Positions 11,656 to 26,200 of a DNA stretch of 64,000 bases are shown piece after piece. The translations under genes and the position numbers were made by a program. Origin of the DNA: Trichoplusia ni. Taxonomy: Eukaryota; Arthropoda; Insecta; Lepidoptera; Noctuidae. Below the pieces are notes generated by a model. The model ran no database searches, was not told the DNA's origin, and saw nothing but the letters and a program-made list of their open reading frames with translations. How positions within the stretch are numbered: position 1 is the stretch's first letter; each line of letters opens with the position of its first letter. Location of the stretch: NCBI RefSeq assembly GCF_003590095.1, contig NC_039493.1, positions 4,836,001-4,900,000 on the forward strand, in the 5' to 3' direction.

Positions 11656-14600
11656 TAACTTTCTGTCTTTCATTTTGGTAAATAAAAAGACTAAACAACA
11701 TTTACTTTCAAAACAAGTTGAAAGTTGAAAACCTGTTTAACAAAATAAAAGTACCGGCGATATCGAAGACAGTTATGTAAATGTTTAGTAGGAGCAATGA
11801 AATGTTTGTATCTCTAGAAACAACGGAAGTACACAATGTAGCAGTTGCATATATTGAAGCTCGTAGCGGCAATGTAACCTGATAGCACGCGACAGAAGTA
11901 TGGGAGCCGAGTCTGAGTACGACTGAAGTGCAGTAAACAGTGGCGCATCGGAATTGCTAATCGTGCCGCCATCCGCAGACACACTCCACTGCGCGCTGCA
12001 CAGCCCGGCTTTAGACGCTCGCCTACATTGCGGGTAATGGATGCGAGACATGTCATTAAACTAACTCCCCAAGTTTGGGTATCTTACGATCTTGAGATAA
12101 GGGGAAGACTCGTCGTTTACAACTTTCCGTTTGTTGCGAACCTTATTTCAACCTTATTTGGTATTGAAATATTATGTTACTGCTACAGTAAAAATAAGTT
12201 TCTCCTAGATAACCGTAAGTTTTGTAACATGAGCGTTTATTAAAGGCTATTAAATAACAAGTAAAAGGTAGCCTGTTTTTTTTTTAAAGCAATTAATAAA
12301 AAAAGGGTGGAACCAAATTAAAAATCAAAGTTTCAACGAGAATTGGTATGACTTCTTAAAAAAAAGTTACTTACTTAAGTAAAATAAATTACATTGCCGT
12401 CTTTGAATTAAATAACTAACTATTACATAATAAATAATTTTTTTAATAAACTTCTTTACTTCACAGCAATTATTTTTATAATGTCAGTTCTCTTTTCCCA
12501 TAACATTAAAATATAATTTCGTAATAACATCGAGCAAGGTATCATGTCTCATATAATATGTACCTTTGTCAATTGATAGCCGCTCTTGGGTATATTTCCG
12601 TAGTCTCACAATACGTAGCAGGAACGTGTAGTAGTTTTGTCAGAGTGAGTAAGCGTGCGAGCCGTGCGACCCGCGCGTGCGACACGCTGTAGTGACACAC
12701 GTCGTGTCGGCCGCACGCGCGATACTTCCGCTGATATACGTGGATCCTGAAACGTGAACCAAAAAACATTAACATTTTTTATTGATACCAATTATACGAA
12801 ATCACTAGTACTAGTATAGTAATTTGATTTTTGATTTATTGTTCTTATTCTCATACTTTTTATGTTTCATTAGAACTAAGAGTTGATTATTAGTTTGATG
12901 TTTAAAGCTAAGTATTTACTCGTAATTATCCTTATTTGTAATAAATAGAAGTACTCTTTTTTTCCTACACAATTACACACCTAACTCAAAGCAGTCTCTA
13001 CATAATAATACATCATATTAACAAAAGCCACCTTCCCAAAAGTACTCAAGTAACTGCAGTCACAGAGAAACTTCTGCTTCATTAAGGAGAGCATCGCGGC
13101 CAACACTACACTCTGCTGGCCCGATACAGTAACCGCGACTTGAGGCGCAGACGGATGCGAGGACACTCCATGACGTCATTAAACAATGCCCCAATTAACG
13201 AAACTAGTGAAACTACTGTCCTAAGTCTGTTGAGGGTAAGCGCCTCTAGAGTTTCACTAATTTGGTCGAGATATTCAAAAGGAGAGACAGTGTCATGAAA
13301 AAAAATAATTATATAAATTTTCATATGAAATTAAATTCAATATTTTTTTGTCCGTAAGTAGGATATAGCGTCAATGTATATACCTTTTTCTAATAAAACA
13401 AATACAGAGTCACATAGTGTTTTTGACAAACACGCAAACATTGTATTTCAATTCAACATGGCAACGTTCATAACTCTTCGCGAGCACCACGTTAATACTT
13501 TAACCTAGTGTATTTGAACAAGCGATAGGCACTGGATCTCTATTGGGCTGCCATTGTGAGCATTGCAGTCCCACTGTTGGTATTTGACATCTCATTTGAA
13601 TTTAATCTGTTCAATGTTGGCCGCGCTCTCTATTTGCGATGTGAAATTTTGATAGCGTTTGTGTGCAGCCGCTGACCTCCGTTGTAAAGCAATGTGTGCC
13701 GATACAGGCATGTCGGTCACAGCAGCCTAATGCGGAAATATTAATTCGTTATGTAGCTTCATCAGCGGCGAGGCACGTGAATTAGGAGTTAATTTGTAAA
13801 GAGGTACAACAAGAATTGAGTGTTGATCAATTGTTTGAAATTTAAATACTGATTTAGCACAATAAAATGTACTCTAATAAAAACTGATTTAACTGAACCG
13901 AAATTAAATTTGGCAATTTAATTAAATTTTATAAACGAAACAGCCACATTTAAATAATCGAAGGCTCTGGTACTGATTGGTTAAAATTGGTCGGTATTAA
14001 TAAACACGTTGTGTTTTACACTTCAAGTTGTTAAGGATGATAAATCGAGTTATACATTAATTTACAACATTGAGACAATATTTTTCACCTTTGCAATAAA
14101 AACATTGTAATACTTATTGTTATCTAAAGAAATGTAACCTTTTAACTATTCAACTGCATAACTCATTCTACTCCCAACAAATATATTCGGCGAACATCCC
14201 AAACTGTGTATGAGCAGCATCAGCCGCGCATAACTCAGCGCGCTAATGTACCGCGGTACAGCGCCACAACTAGATTCGATTCAAAAGTAACCAAGTTAAT
14301 CAGAGTTAGCAACAACTCGACGAAGTACACCAGATCCTATTAAAGATAATCGTCTGAGATCCCGCAGGATGTACCGACAAGCGCCGCGGAAGAACAATAG
14401 CCGCCGTGTTTTGTTTTAACAAAGGATTTATCGGCCACTTATGGGGATATATTCAGCAATGTTTTGGAGAGCCCGCTCTCAATAGCCTGTTAAAAGATCA
14501 AAAAGAGCGTGCGGTCGACGCGTTTAGGGAAATTTAATGCTGCTGCCAAGTACCTATTGTTTGAGTTATGTATTACGATTTAATGTAATTCTACTGCATT

Positions 14601-15291
14601 AATATAAATTAAATCATTCTTACTTAGTTAATCATACATTTCATAAATTGCTTATATATTTAAATCTTAGCGTTGATATTCAGGGCTGTTGATATGACCT
14701 CGGCTGACTCAAATTCTAGCACTTTCTGCCCAAAATCAAGAAAAAATATTTTTATTTCTAAAATATTGTTATCCCATACCACTAGCTAATCGTTCCCACC
14801 CCAGTAGCAAGATATCTGGTACGTCTTAATAGTTGACGGCGGCAGTTGTGTCGCTAATATCTAGATAACTCGCCAAGTGTTGAGCGCGCCGCCTGCCCGC
14901 CGCCTCCCGCTGCGTTGCCTGTCACGTCGCAGGCGTCGATAGTGTCACGCCGGTGCATGCGGAGGCATCGCCTCACAATATAGCTGAGGATAACTTAATG
15001 AGATTAAAACTTGCTTCTGCATTTATGTGAACGCGCAACGCAATCTTTCACATTTTAATCGTTTTATAAAACTTATTTACTGATATTTAGAAGCACTACA
15101 ATATTATAATGAGAATGTTCTTTATATAATCCAAATAATTAAGGAAATTATTTAAATTAATTATTTATATTAAATTATTATAAATTAATAAGAAGATACA
15201 TGATTGAACAGCTTTTTAGACACTTTAATAAATAATTCGAGAAGTCGTTAGGCCGTCTTAGAATAATACAAAGACCTGACGGAGCAGACGA

Positions 15292-15307
15292 TCAGCTGTC
15301 AGCTGAC
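15292..15307. promoter_or_regulatory. Tandem E-boxes (CAGCTG x2)
   Basis: TCAGCTGTCAGCTGAC holds two CAGCTG motifs one base apart. It is followed by a purine-rich tract at about 15331-15372. Motif evidence only. Confidence 0.3.
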
Positions 15308-18300
15308 ACTCTCGGGACCAGGCTGATGGTTACTAGAGGAGAGGAAGTAGGGCAGAGGGGGGAAGAGGCGGCCGCATAATGTGACACCGGCAGATTTATG
15401 AACAGACTAGATATTTGCTTCTGTGTTAGGGCAATTCTGACTGAGGTAATTATTTTAGTCCACTTCTTTAATTGAACTATAATTAAATATATTAAGTAAT
15501 TTGTTAATGAAAAATAAATGTAACAAATTTTTGTTTTACAAACATTTGTAAAATTTATGTTTTTACTTCAAAACCTTTGAATGAGTAGCTGTGCTTCTAC
15601 TCATAGGTACTACACATCAACTAATAAAATTAATCCCATACATGCTAAAATAAATAATTTCATATACGATTTGAAAATGTGCAAACATTCAACTTGAGTA
15701 GTTTTATCTAGTAGGGTGGTGAGCCCGCTCCCAACACAAGCCAATTTGCTAGAGTTTCAAGAGTTCTCGGGAAATAATAATTTTAAAACTACATTAATTG
15801 CAAAGTTAACAACCCAGTGCTCTAATACTCGTACGTTGCCTTCTATTGCAGCAACTGTTATGAAAATAACTATCGAAACTAAAATACGGTGATAATGATT
15901 ACGAGTTTATGTTTAATTAATATAATAACAAATTGACAAGTTGCTCATGTTTGTGAATCGAATGTTAAGTTCAGTTACGCTCAATTTATTTTAATAAAAT
16001 TTTGATAAATAATAACAATAAAACATTATACTTTAAAAAGGGCAGCGTCAAGATGAAATCCCTGTAGGTAAATGAATCTAATTCTCTTGCTACAAAAACG
16101 TCGGCTGTCCAATTTTGCGGGGCGCAGTGTAACGCGGCGCTGTCCGAGCAGTCTCCTGTCAAATTAAATGAGCGGCCGGAGGCGCGGCGCGGCGCGGTGC
16201 GACTGCAACGCGACAACCTGATGCTCATGAACTAAACGCTTTAAAGACGGGTTATAGTAATCATTCTGAAAGTTTATATGCAATTTAAATTCAATCCGTC
16301 CAATTTGGTTTGATATAGATTTATAATTTTAATATCAGACCAGTGTTTTAACTATTTTAAGATATTGATTATAATTATAGGTGTAGGTCTGATAAGTGGA
16401 TAGATGCATTAATGAATACGCAATTATGACTTCGAATTGGGAAGAAGAAGTGACCACAACTTTGTTTTGAAAAAAAAAGAATATTTATTTTATTCTGCTT
16501 TTTCCAGCGTCCAAATATTTTAAAGTCTAAAACGAAAACAGCGTTTGAGTTACAATAAAAAAATAAACAGAGTACATGTTTGAGTTCAAAGTTACAATGA
16601 ATACATAAGTTCAAAAGGTACAGTTGTTACGACTGTTAAGGACTGTTAGACTCGTTGTTATATTAATAATATGTTTTAAATGTTTTTTTAGGTATAATTC
16701 TATATACAAAATACCGACGCCATGAAAATAAAAACTTAATGAAACAGTAACTTAATTAATAAAGTTCAAAAATCCCACAAAAGCTGACGAGTTAATTAAC
16801 GAATTCTTCTGAAATATTCTCTGCAATCTTAACGATCTTTAAAATTTGTTCGTTTTAATAAAGATTTATGGTGTCTTTATTACAGTTAACGTTAAGCCGC
16901 GGTTTCATATATTTATTTATACGCAAGTTACCTTAACGCTCTGAGTGAATTTATACTTGTAATTATATGGAGCGACCTCTGAATATATTAGTGGCGTGAA
17001 CTTTATTAAAGGCATTTATCTTAATTTTGAGTAAGTTAGTTGTGTGTAAGTTTGTGTTATATTGACTTTGCTGTAGGAACTCGCTGTGAGACGAACTTGT
17101 GTTCCGCAAGACGGACTAAATTGAGCTAAGGGAAAATTGAAAGTGTTAAATTGTCTCGGCGCCCAACTATTTGCTTTTCATTTGTTTTTCTTCGCTCGCA
17201 ATGCAAACTTTTGATACATTTTAAAGTTAGTCCCGTTGCAGTTAAATGAATGTTTAATTCCTAATCGATGTAACCTATTAATAATTTGACGTTATAATAA
17301 CAAACCTTAAAGGCAAGACTTGAAGCATCGAAATAAAGATCCAAAAATATAACAAGTCTACAAATTTCATAATATATGACTCATTAAATTTATTTTTTAT
17401 AATTGTGTCTGGCGTATTTGTATTTTCATTTGGCATTCATGGTGTGGCGGCGCGGAGTAAGTAACCTGAATTAAAGAAGTGTGTTGCGCGTCCTAATGAG
17501 TGTCTGCGAGGTGGCTCGCTGCGCTAACGAACTCCCGATGTCACTCCATATCTACCGGCGCTATAATTAACGTACTATCTGCGACGCGATTCATACTACT
17601 CAACTTTGTTTTGATACTCTGATTAGGTTAACTAAATATTTTATCAAAAAGTACTGAAATATTATAAAATCCAAGAGAATTTGAAATTCATAATTTTAAA
17701 GAAAAATGATTTTAAGTAACGCCGGGCTTCATTAATTTGACGTAAGTTTTAAAATACTCTTTCCTTGTTATAATGATATTAAAAAAACAGTGACATCATT
17801 ATTTTTGTAGAGTTTCAGCTACAATTTGCAATTCAATGTATCTTGTCTGCAGTTCAGACATTTATCACGGTAGAGCGAAAGGCAGACGCAGACGTCAAAG
17901 CAGAGGAAGACATGTCATTATGGTATAATGGTTTAAAAATGATGAAAATTTCACGCTGTAAAGTTATAGAAAATATTTCAAGGAGTGACTCGTTGCAGTT
18001 GAACTCTACAGCAGCTTCAGATTTACTAAGCTCGTTATTGTCAATAACAAATCATGGCGTGTGTCGCGCTGCGGTCGACACTAATATTTTACACAAGTCT
18101 GTGGAGAGCTCTCAAATGGCCCATACTTCACGTTTCAACTTTAACGCTAACTCTCCGTTTAAATAAATGAAGTATTTAGTTCTGGCGAATTTCCGATACT
18201 CGCTTGTTTATCAATAGTTCAACATTCTTCGAACAATTATAGAAGACGCTTTGTACTTCTAATACTGTATTAAATTGCTTCGGTTGAGGAACGGTTTATT

Positions 18301-18732
18301 GTATTATTTTGAAATTAAACACTATTGATGTTTAACAAGATACAAATTTTCACAAGTTAATTAACTTTAACAGATGTTTCTGATGATGTTTATATAAACA
18401 GTTTTTATTGTTTTCTTTGTTCTGGTAGTATAATGAGATGTTAAAGAAAATAATCGCTAACTAATTAAGTCTTCTGGGTCCTTTTTATACTTAACGCTGC
18501 CTGAAGGATAGGACTGTGTATTGTGGAGGTAATTGAAAAGAGGATTTTCGTTCTTGAGGTAATCCGAAGACTTTAGCACATTATCTCTTCCTCAGCAATA
18601 ATAGTCAACGTGTAGGTACCTACTGACATAGTGATATGGAACTAATTAGCCCCAAATTACTATACCGTAATCAACGTCAATTAGATTAATATACAAAACA
18701 CCTAATCAGTTTGATGACTATAGTGTCGATTT

Positions 18733-18750
18733 AATCTATCTAGATAGATT
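18733..18750. repeat. 18-bp perfect palindrome
   Basis: AATCTATCTAGATAGATT is its own reverse complement. Confidence 0.85.
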
Positions 18751-19024
18751 GTGTTATACGGTAATATTATTGGAAAACGGACAGGCAGATGGCACAGTAG
18801 AATCAGCAGTTTTTTTAAATAAGTGAATAAGTTGAAAGCGAAAAAAATTAAATAATTATCTTAACAATATCAAAATATTGTGGTGACCTCGAGGTTTTCT
18901 TAAGTATACTGAGACATCTGTGGAAACTTGTACTCCAAATTTTTGACTTTAGAATCATCAACCCTTATGGGTTGGCTCTCTTATGAGAGCAAGCGTGACG
19001 ATCATTAATAAATTTTTCCGCATA

Positions 19025-19065
19025 TGGAAGGTAGCCTATGCCCAGAAGTGGGACATTTAGGATAC
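19025..19065 (+). repeat. Remnant of a LINE 3' end
   Basis: GTAGCCTATGCCCAGAAGTG then GGACATTTAGGATAC is a diverged copy of a phrase (GGCCTATGCCCAGCAGTGGGA) that I recognise from 3' ends of non-LTR elements in Lepidoptera. Only this tail is recognisable. Confidence 0.45.
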
Positions 19066-22000
19066 CCTCAGTTTAGTTTTTTTAGTATCTCAATTTAGTC
19101 ATGGGATAACGTCCAGTGAAGAAACCTGGTTCTTTAAAACACTCACACTGTGGGTCAACTCAATCAAATATGAGCGCTACTTTATAAAAACTGGTCCAAA
19201 TCCTACTGATGTAGTCGTAGTTTTTCTATGTTATGTCCCGTTAGTCGTATTGAAGAAGTCGCCGTGCCCCAGCCCGTTATGTTTGAGTGACATAAATCCG
19301 GCTTTGCTCTCAACACTTACTTAATGCTCGGAGGATATTAAAGTATCTTAGACTTAGTGTTATGGTGCAACCGTGAAGCCTTAAGGAATCGTTAGCTGCT
19401 AAGAGACTCTACAACTATGATTTTTGCTCAACGTTTAAGGCTTAAAATGTTTTGAACTTAACTCTGAAATAATTTGTTGAAAGACTGTGTACATCATTTT
19501 TCATTAATTTGTCTTGTTGCGTTGCGTCCCCGTTTTATTAGCAATAGGCAGTCTAGTGTAGTGGTCGACCACCCAAAGTTGTTAATATTATTTGAGAAAT
19601 TAATATTCCTTTTTGAAAATTATGATTATGTTATAAAACCATCACAAAAATTCGCGTACGACGTTTCCCTAAAAGGATTAAGAATTAGCTCACTGGATAA
19701 ATTAAAAGTAACCGAGTGTAGAGCGGGAGTACGTGTCGCCCCCCCCCGCATGGCGGGACGCGGGGGCGGGAGGGGGGCGCGTGTCCCTCGGCTCGTGAAA
19801 TGTGCCACTTTGATCATAGTTTCTTTGTAGTTTCCACTCGGGTGCGCCGGAATGTTTGGCGCGATGAATAATTGCATATTAATAACCCTTTTTATAGGTT
19901 GGAAAATTCAAATGTGATAAGCACGTTGTCTCATCTGTTGCGATCTAAATTTTTTTCATAACTTTTTCATTATTATTAATTAATTATAGCTTATTTATTT
20001 TTTTGCGAGTGTATTTGGTCATCGAGCTATCGAGCTGTTACAATTTTTGTAGAAGAAGAGTCGTAACAATTATTTATCTTTAAAAAAGCCTTGCGCCACT
20101 TAATTTATGCATTACCTTTCAATTTATAATTTTAAATGGATTAAAGCAAGTCTTCGTAAAAAGATGAGAATTTAATTGAAAGTTCGTTAATTTGCATTTA
20201 AATGTGGTTTTACTGAATGAATAGTAAACGTTTCCTTTGTCTTTGTTCACTTCTTTTGTCGACCAAATTATTAATAAATATTGAAAATGGATAGTGCCTA
20301 GTAATTTCTTGACGTTTAATTTACAAATGAATTACTAGAAGCAATAAATGAATGTTGAAATCACCATCAATCTCATGTAATTTTTACCGATCACTAACAG
20401 TTGAACAGCCACAAAATTTGTCGAACTTGGCGTACTTACCTCAAAGTTTTAATGTGAGTAATGATCCGTGAAGTGGTCGGTCGCTTGCACCCCGCTAGGG
20501 TGTGACTGTTAGTTATGTGTTAAATAGGGGCTCCCCTTCAGCAGGGGCAGGCCTAATGTGTCGGTAAGTTTGTGGCAAAGCGTATATAGGCCCAAGGCTA
20601 TGACTAGTTAGGGATGTTGATTTCGTTTACCGGTTTAATTAATAGTAGACGACCAGTGAAATAATCAATTAAGTGATATAGCAAGAGTATGCTTAATGTT
20701 TTGCAAAATAAAATTTTGTGATAAATTATCAATTGTATAGAAAAAAAACGATCTATTTTTTGGTTGATTATTTTCCGCGTTCTGCTCTGTGTAGAATCAG
20801 AAGCCAATTTAGGTGATGTCACAACACTGGCATTTCGTAAGGTCCAAAGCATTTTCAAGAGCTATCAATGACGCCCGCGCCACACTACGCCAAATCTCTA
20901 ATCTTTTCCTACTAAAATAGACGTTCTCAGTCGTCGTGTTTCATTGAAGTATTATTGAGTTCGCGGTCTTCAAAAATTACTGAATTGATTGAGTGATTAT
21001 GATGCATGGAATTGTTATATTATATTTTACTATAATCAGTTAGTGTTTTACCAAACTCTTAGTTTAATCATGGATGTTTCTAGATACGAACAGCTGCTAA
21101 CGTTGCTCGTATAACAATGTCAGATTTGTCTGCTAGTTGTCAAAAACAACATCATTTAGTGTCCCTTAGTTTTGCACCAAGCTCGCGCGGTAATTAACAA
21201 ATAATTCGTGTCGGTACTAAATCTCGAAGTACTAAACGCTAACGTCTTCATAAGTGACTGGCAAGATTTGTACACCAAGCACCGTGTAACAATATAAACT
21301 CCGTCATAATTCTTAACCCGCCCGACCACCAATTAACTTCAATGTTGCCCCGCCGCGGGCGATAAATCTAACACTGTTGCAGTAATAATGCTCGCCGGTT
21401 GTTACCCAAACGTGAATATTGTACCGCTGAGTCTACAATGTAAAGCAAACCGAGCTCGTGTTTAAAAGTCGTTAATTGTTCGCTCGCGTTATTAAGTTTG
21501 TGCAGTCATGTTTAATTGGTAATTTATTTAACAAACTCCGTTGAAAAGTTTTGATGGCAACAATTTATATCGGTCATTACAAAGCACTATCAAACCGGTT
21601 ACAGGGAAGTTCCGTGTTGTTATTTATCAGATGGACCTCCCGACAAATTCACTGACCCTCCATAATTTATGCATGATTATGGACTCACTGAGTCGTGCTC
21701 TGGTCAAACTGATTCAAACTCGCCTCATTATATTTTGATCTGTATAAATATTTGGCTATGCCTATAAAATTTACTGAACACTTTTGTTTTTTGGTCTCCA
21801 TTCCAGCAGCACAAACCTTATTGGTGTCAGATTCCAGTGTTGATAAATTAATTGATCAATTTTTGTCTCTTATTTTAATAACATTTTTCACCAATTATAT
21901 AGGTTACAGAAGCTAAAAAGCAATATTAGTTTAAACTGTCTTCATGATATACATAGTTGGTTTAACTAAAACATGAATTACTATGAAGGTGCAATAGAAA

Positions 22001-22450
22001 CAGTGACATAGGTTAATACCTATGTAGGTATTGTTATGTAAATATTGCAAATGGAGTTGTGTGCGCTGCGCCCCCCTCGGGCGTATCCTTTAATATTTGC
22101 CAATTTTTTGGGCAACTGCGCACATTACGGCTGACTCGCTGTGGGTTAAGCTGAATGCTTCCGTAATCACAACATTCCTTTATTTTAAATGGAAATGATT
22201 GCTTCATTATTAAAAGCAATGTGTTGGAAGAAGTTCTTTCCATTTGTATACCATAAATACTTTGATGCAGGTTTAAATTAATTTAACAAACTTGTGCTTC
22301 ATAGTTTATTAGTAGGAACGTGTTTGAACACGAGTTCCGCACATGTTAGTCTGCGCGGTCCCCGAGCGGCGCGGCGGCGCTGGCCATGCATGCGAGCCGC
22401 TCACAGCGTCGGCCAATGGACGAAAACTTAAATAAACCACGAACTTATGC

Positions 22451-22494
22451 AAAGCTTACATAGGAGTGATTTCAATCACTCCTATGTAAGCTTT
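22451..22494. repeat. Perfect hairpin: 21-bp stem, 2-nt spacer
   Basis: AAAGCTTACATAGGAGTGAT(T) at 22451-22471 is followed, after TC, by its exact reverse complement at 22474-22494. The flanks do not pair. There is no coding or terminator context. Confidence 0.95.
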
Positions 22495-22962
22495 AATTTA
22501 TCGACGCACGTAAATAATTTAGTACTTACTACTTGTATATCACTTTAGCAGTGCGAGGTTCCAAATGCATGTAATTTAGCACTTGTTTCAATGCATGTAA
22601 GCATGACTAGTTATTCTTTATCACATAGATATAGATCTGAACTCCTTAAAACTTGAGGCCGTGGAATCGGCATATCCTCAGTACATTAAACTGGGCCGCA
22701 GGTTCCCGACGTTCACCTACAATTACGGCGACCGCGAGCGAGGCCGCGGCGACCGCAACAGTTCGATGCCCAACTTGATAACTTTACCTCTAACTACTAA
22801 CAATAGTTTGAGTGTTAACTATTCGACAGTGTTTAGCTGACTGCAAAAGGGATTCATTTATGGCCTAGACAAATGTAGAATATACATTTAACAAGTCTGG
22901 TTTTAAAATACTATTTAACTGATATATTTACTACCTATAATTCATTGATAACCATGATACAT

Positions 22963-23118
22963 TTTCTTTTTTTTCTTCTGTAAATATCCAACTGAAAAAA
23001 TGCAAAAAACAACACTTTTAAAAAGCCTTTATTATGTGCTGGGTTTCAAACCTACGACGTTTAACTTAGGTAGTCCAAAGGTCATGTCTTTAGGCTATCA
23101 CAGCTAGCATGGATGTTA
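22963..23118 (-). mobile_element. Degenerate tRNA-derived SINE head with A-rich tail (minus strand)
   Basis: On the minus strand there is a near-consensus A box TAGCCTAAAGA (23087-23097) and B box GGTTTGAAACC (23042-23052, one change from consensus), separated by about 35 nt as in tRNA. The phrase GTGATAGCC...ATGACCT...GTAGGTTTGAAACC matches the head of a lepidopteran SINE type. The tail ends in an A-rich run, seen as TTTTCTTTTTTTTTCTTCT on the plus strand near 22963. Confidence 0.5.
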
Positions 23119-26071
23119 TTATATACGTGGAGCTAGTTGCAATGACTTAGTTGAACTGTGCACTGTTTACACATACTGTGGGGTTGAGATGAGGCGATTG
23201 AGTCGCATTGCGAGCTTCTAGCTCTGATTCTAATTACTCAATTAATAACAAGGCGCTCAGTAAATTCTGGCAAACAGAAAAACAAATAAACTACATTGTT
23301 TATGAGGTGATGGAGGGAAATAAAATTATAAATTACCTCATTAGTAAAAATCCGAGATTAGGAGGATTAGAGACTGACCTTGATATATCTCGGAACAAAG
23401 CTACGCAGGGGATTTGTTAGGTGTTGTAAAAAAATTGAAATGTCTACTAGTTAGTTTCTTGCAATAATGATGACGCTTCGATCGTCGTCCGGCCGCTGTA
23501 GTGTGCGATGCTAAGCCCGTTTCTTACTGCTCGGCGGGCTCGGGGGAACACCCGCTCTGTTGTTTTTCATCTGACATATATCATGTGTGTAATTGCGGGC
23601 CTATGTACCGACCTGTCTGGGGACGTGAAGCGTCTTATAAAACATGTTTACTATCTCTACGTGTGTATGTGCCCGGTACATATATATGACGCTTGAGTAC
23701 AATTACTTGAAATCCGAAATTGTTAATATTAATATCTGATATGAAAAAATCGTGAAGGCATCATCAGTTAAGTTTTCAGAAGACAAAATTTTTTTGTTCA
23801 ATTTAAGGTCCATTAACAGCTGATAGACGAATATCGTCTCTCCTCACATCCCGGCATTTATTCCGCGTCTTGAATAAACGCAACAATATCGTTGGAAGGC
23901 GGCAGGAGTTTCAGTTAACAAACTAGAAACTTTTAATTAACTTGCCGACTTACAATGAAAGTAATGACTCCCCCCGACGCGCAAAATAGTTTAAAATTGA
24001 AAATTTAACTTCGTCTGATTAATTGAGATGAAAACTGTTTTGATGCATCGAGCCGGCTTTGTCGGAAACGCCGATTCAACTTTTATGTGTAAGGAGGTGG
24101 TTGCCAGTTTTACTTAACCAGTAGCGTAGACTAATTTCAAATTGAGCAAAATGTTACAGAAATAATGACATGTGTGTGGTATACATCTACGAGCTTACAC
24201 ATACCAAAAAATGAAGTCTGTTATGTTTCCATCCACAGAGACCAGTTATAAGAATTTCTTTACGGTATTTAAGCTAACAGCAACGTCGGAAATAAATACA
24301 AGTTATTGTGAAAAACAACGCGTCTACAGCAAGACGCCCAGCATTGTGATTTTTTAGGGTACTTCAGAGAAATGTTTGTTACCATAAAGCTTTGTTTGTG
24401 CTCACATTTGTGTACAATTAATACATTAAGTGCTACATGGGCTTGGGTCTCGTAAAGCCCACTCTACCAATTACAAAGTGCTCATATTCCATTGGAAGTA
24501 GTTTAAACTATAAACTGTGTCTGGTCGTTTAGTTTATCTCGTGACGTACATCTTCCGTTTCTGGCATCCTTAGTTAGTGCCGTGTAGTGCCGCTTAGTGG
24601 CAATTCTCCAGTCATTAAGGAAACGACTTGTACTTAATATGCTAACATTTATTTGCCCCTGTACTGGAAACTATTTTCTTAGTATTTAGTAAATTTAGTC
24701 TCCGACTAGAGCGAGTTGTGTACCAGGCGTCTAACTTGTTTTGTAATCAATTATTCTTTGTTTAATTTAGTTTTAGGAAAGATCAATCACTAAGTTTGAA
24801 TTCAAACAGCACGTAATTTTAGATCACTCTATGCGGTTCTAGTCAGCTAGTACAAGGATGATGACCAAATCGTAGACAAAATATTCCTACAATCCAAGCA
24901 AGATATTACGATATTTTTGATAGCAGAACCCCAAAGCGGTCTCGCAACAGGAAGCTTGCCGCTGCGAACATTAAAAAAGGAGAGTTTTTCATAAACCGAG
25001 CGTTATTAAGGCCGGGGACGCAATATGTGGGGAAAACAATTGTACGGGAACAATACGGCGCGGCCATTGTACCTGCGAACGGATTAATTTGGTGCTCAGC
25101 TGCCTCGCGCCGCGCCGAGCCGAGCCGTATAGCTGCGTGCGGCGCGTGGAGATGCCGGGGATAGTTTTTGGATCGGTAACTCTACGAAAATTTATGTTTT
25201 ATGCAGCATCAAATTTATTGTAGTGTGGAATTGCCAATTCTTTGTCAATAGCAGAGATAAATAGTATATAGTGTATATATTTAAAAAGATTTCCCTATCA
25301 GTTCCAATATCGTCCAGGAGCAAGTTAGGCCACAAAGCCGGGCACTATATCAATGTCGATCTAATAACTAAGTTAAATAACTGTAACGCGGCCACCGAGC
25401 TTAGCAATCATAACTTTGCACTTAAGCCGAGGATAGTAAGTTGGAGCCCTTTGCACAGTACTCCGCAGACTCTGCACGGCGGAGTGTACTTTGTAGAGTG
25501 CTCAGGAGTGCTCGTGGAGTTCGCGTGGCAGAGCTTGATTAACTGGAGATTGAATTACGATGAGCGAAGGTTTGGTTTACTTGAGAGCTTCGATTGAAGT
25601 GTGATCAACGATTCTAACGTTGATTGATCTGTGAGTTGTTTAACTCTTTTTTTTACAGACACTCTTATTATTAATACAATACAATTAATGCAAAATATGA
25701 TATCGAACATAATCAATCATATAAAATTAAAAAAACAATCACAATTTGATTGATTCACATACTTTTCTAATCGCTTAGTAATGTAGAAGGTAAACTGAAA
25801 TCCAGAGATCTAATGAATAAGGCAAATAGTGTTAAATTACTGATACCGTTCCTCACTGATCGCAATAACAGTTATTAGCTCTCGATTCCAGAGACCGTTC
25901 AGTACCAGTCCAGTTTTAATTAAACGCATTAATTAACTATCCGATTGTAACAGGTATCACGTGAAGAATTTATTATTATAAAGTATACTCTACTTATATT
26001 TGTAAAAGGTTAATTCGTATTCAGCCGCAGTATACAGTCAGCGACTAAAATCCATGTACACATAGGTTCCC

Positions 26072-26200
26072 GCATGGAGAGCCGAGTGGTTGAGGTCATC
26101 GTGTCAGAACCATTTGGGTAATCCACTGCTTTTCATGAGCCTAGGTGTCTTAGTGCATGTCATTAAATTGCTTAAGCAGGAGTAGATTTTTTTTTTAAAA
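26072..26200 (+). mobile_element. Possible degenerate tRNA-derived SINE (plus strand)
   Basis: CATGGAGAGCCGAGTGGTTG carries an A-box-like GAGCCGAGTGG (26079-26089, 10 of 11 consensus positions). A recognisable B box is missing. A T-run (from about 26188) and A-rich sequence follow. Confidence 0.3.

Larger units (their letters stand above)
9975..18950. other. Intronic sequence without genes
   Basis: AT-rich with GC-rich islands near 12640-12730, 13090-13180 (CRE at 13171), 13640-13800, 14200-14420 (palindrome TGTACCGCGGTACA at 14247), 14880-14960, 15280-15400, 16120-16205 and 17440-17590. An ORF of 107 codons at 17843-18166 has no recognisable domain. Confidence 0.5.

Noticed and set aside
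17843..18166. 107-codon ORF
   Set aside because: No domain, signal peptide, splice context or coding-like composition; within the range expected by chance in 64 kb.
19474..19830. 118-codon ORF
   Set aside because: Its end runs through a GC-rich island giving low-complexity Arg/Gly; no recognisable family.
25271..25597. 108-codon ORF with a bulged hairpin (25457-25490)
   Set aside because: No recognisable protein; the hairpin is imperfect and the GAGTG repetition is short.
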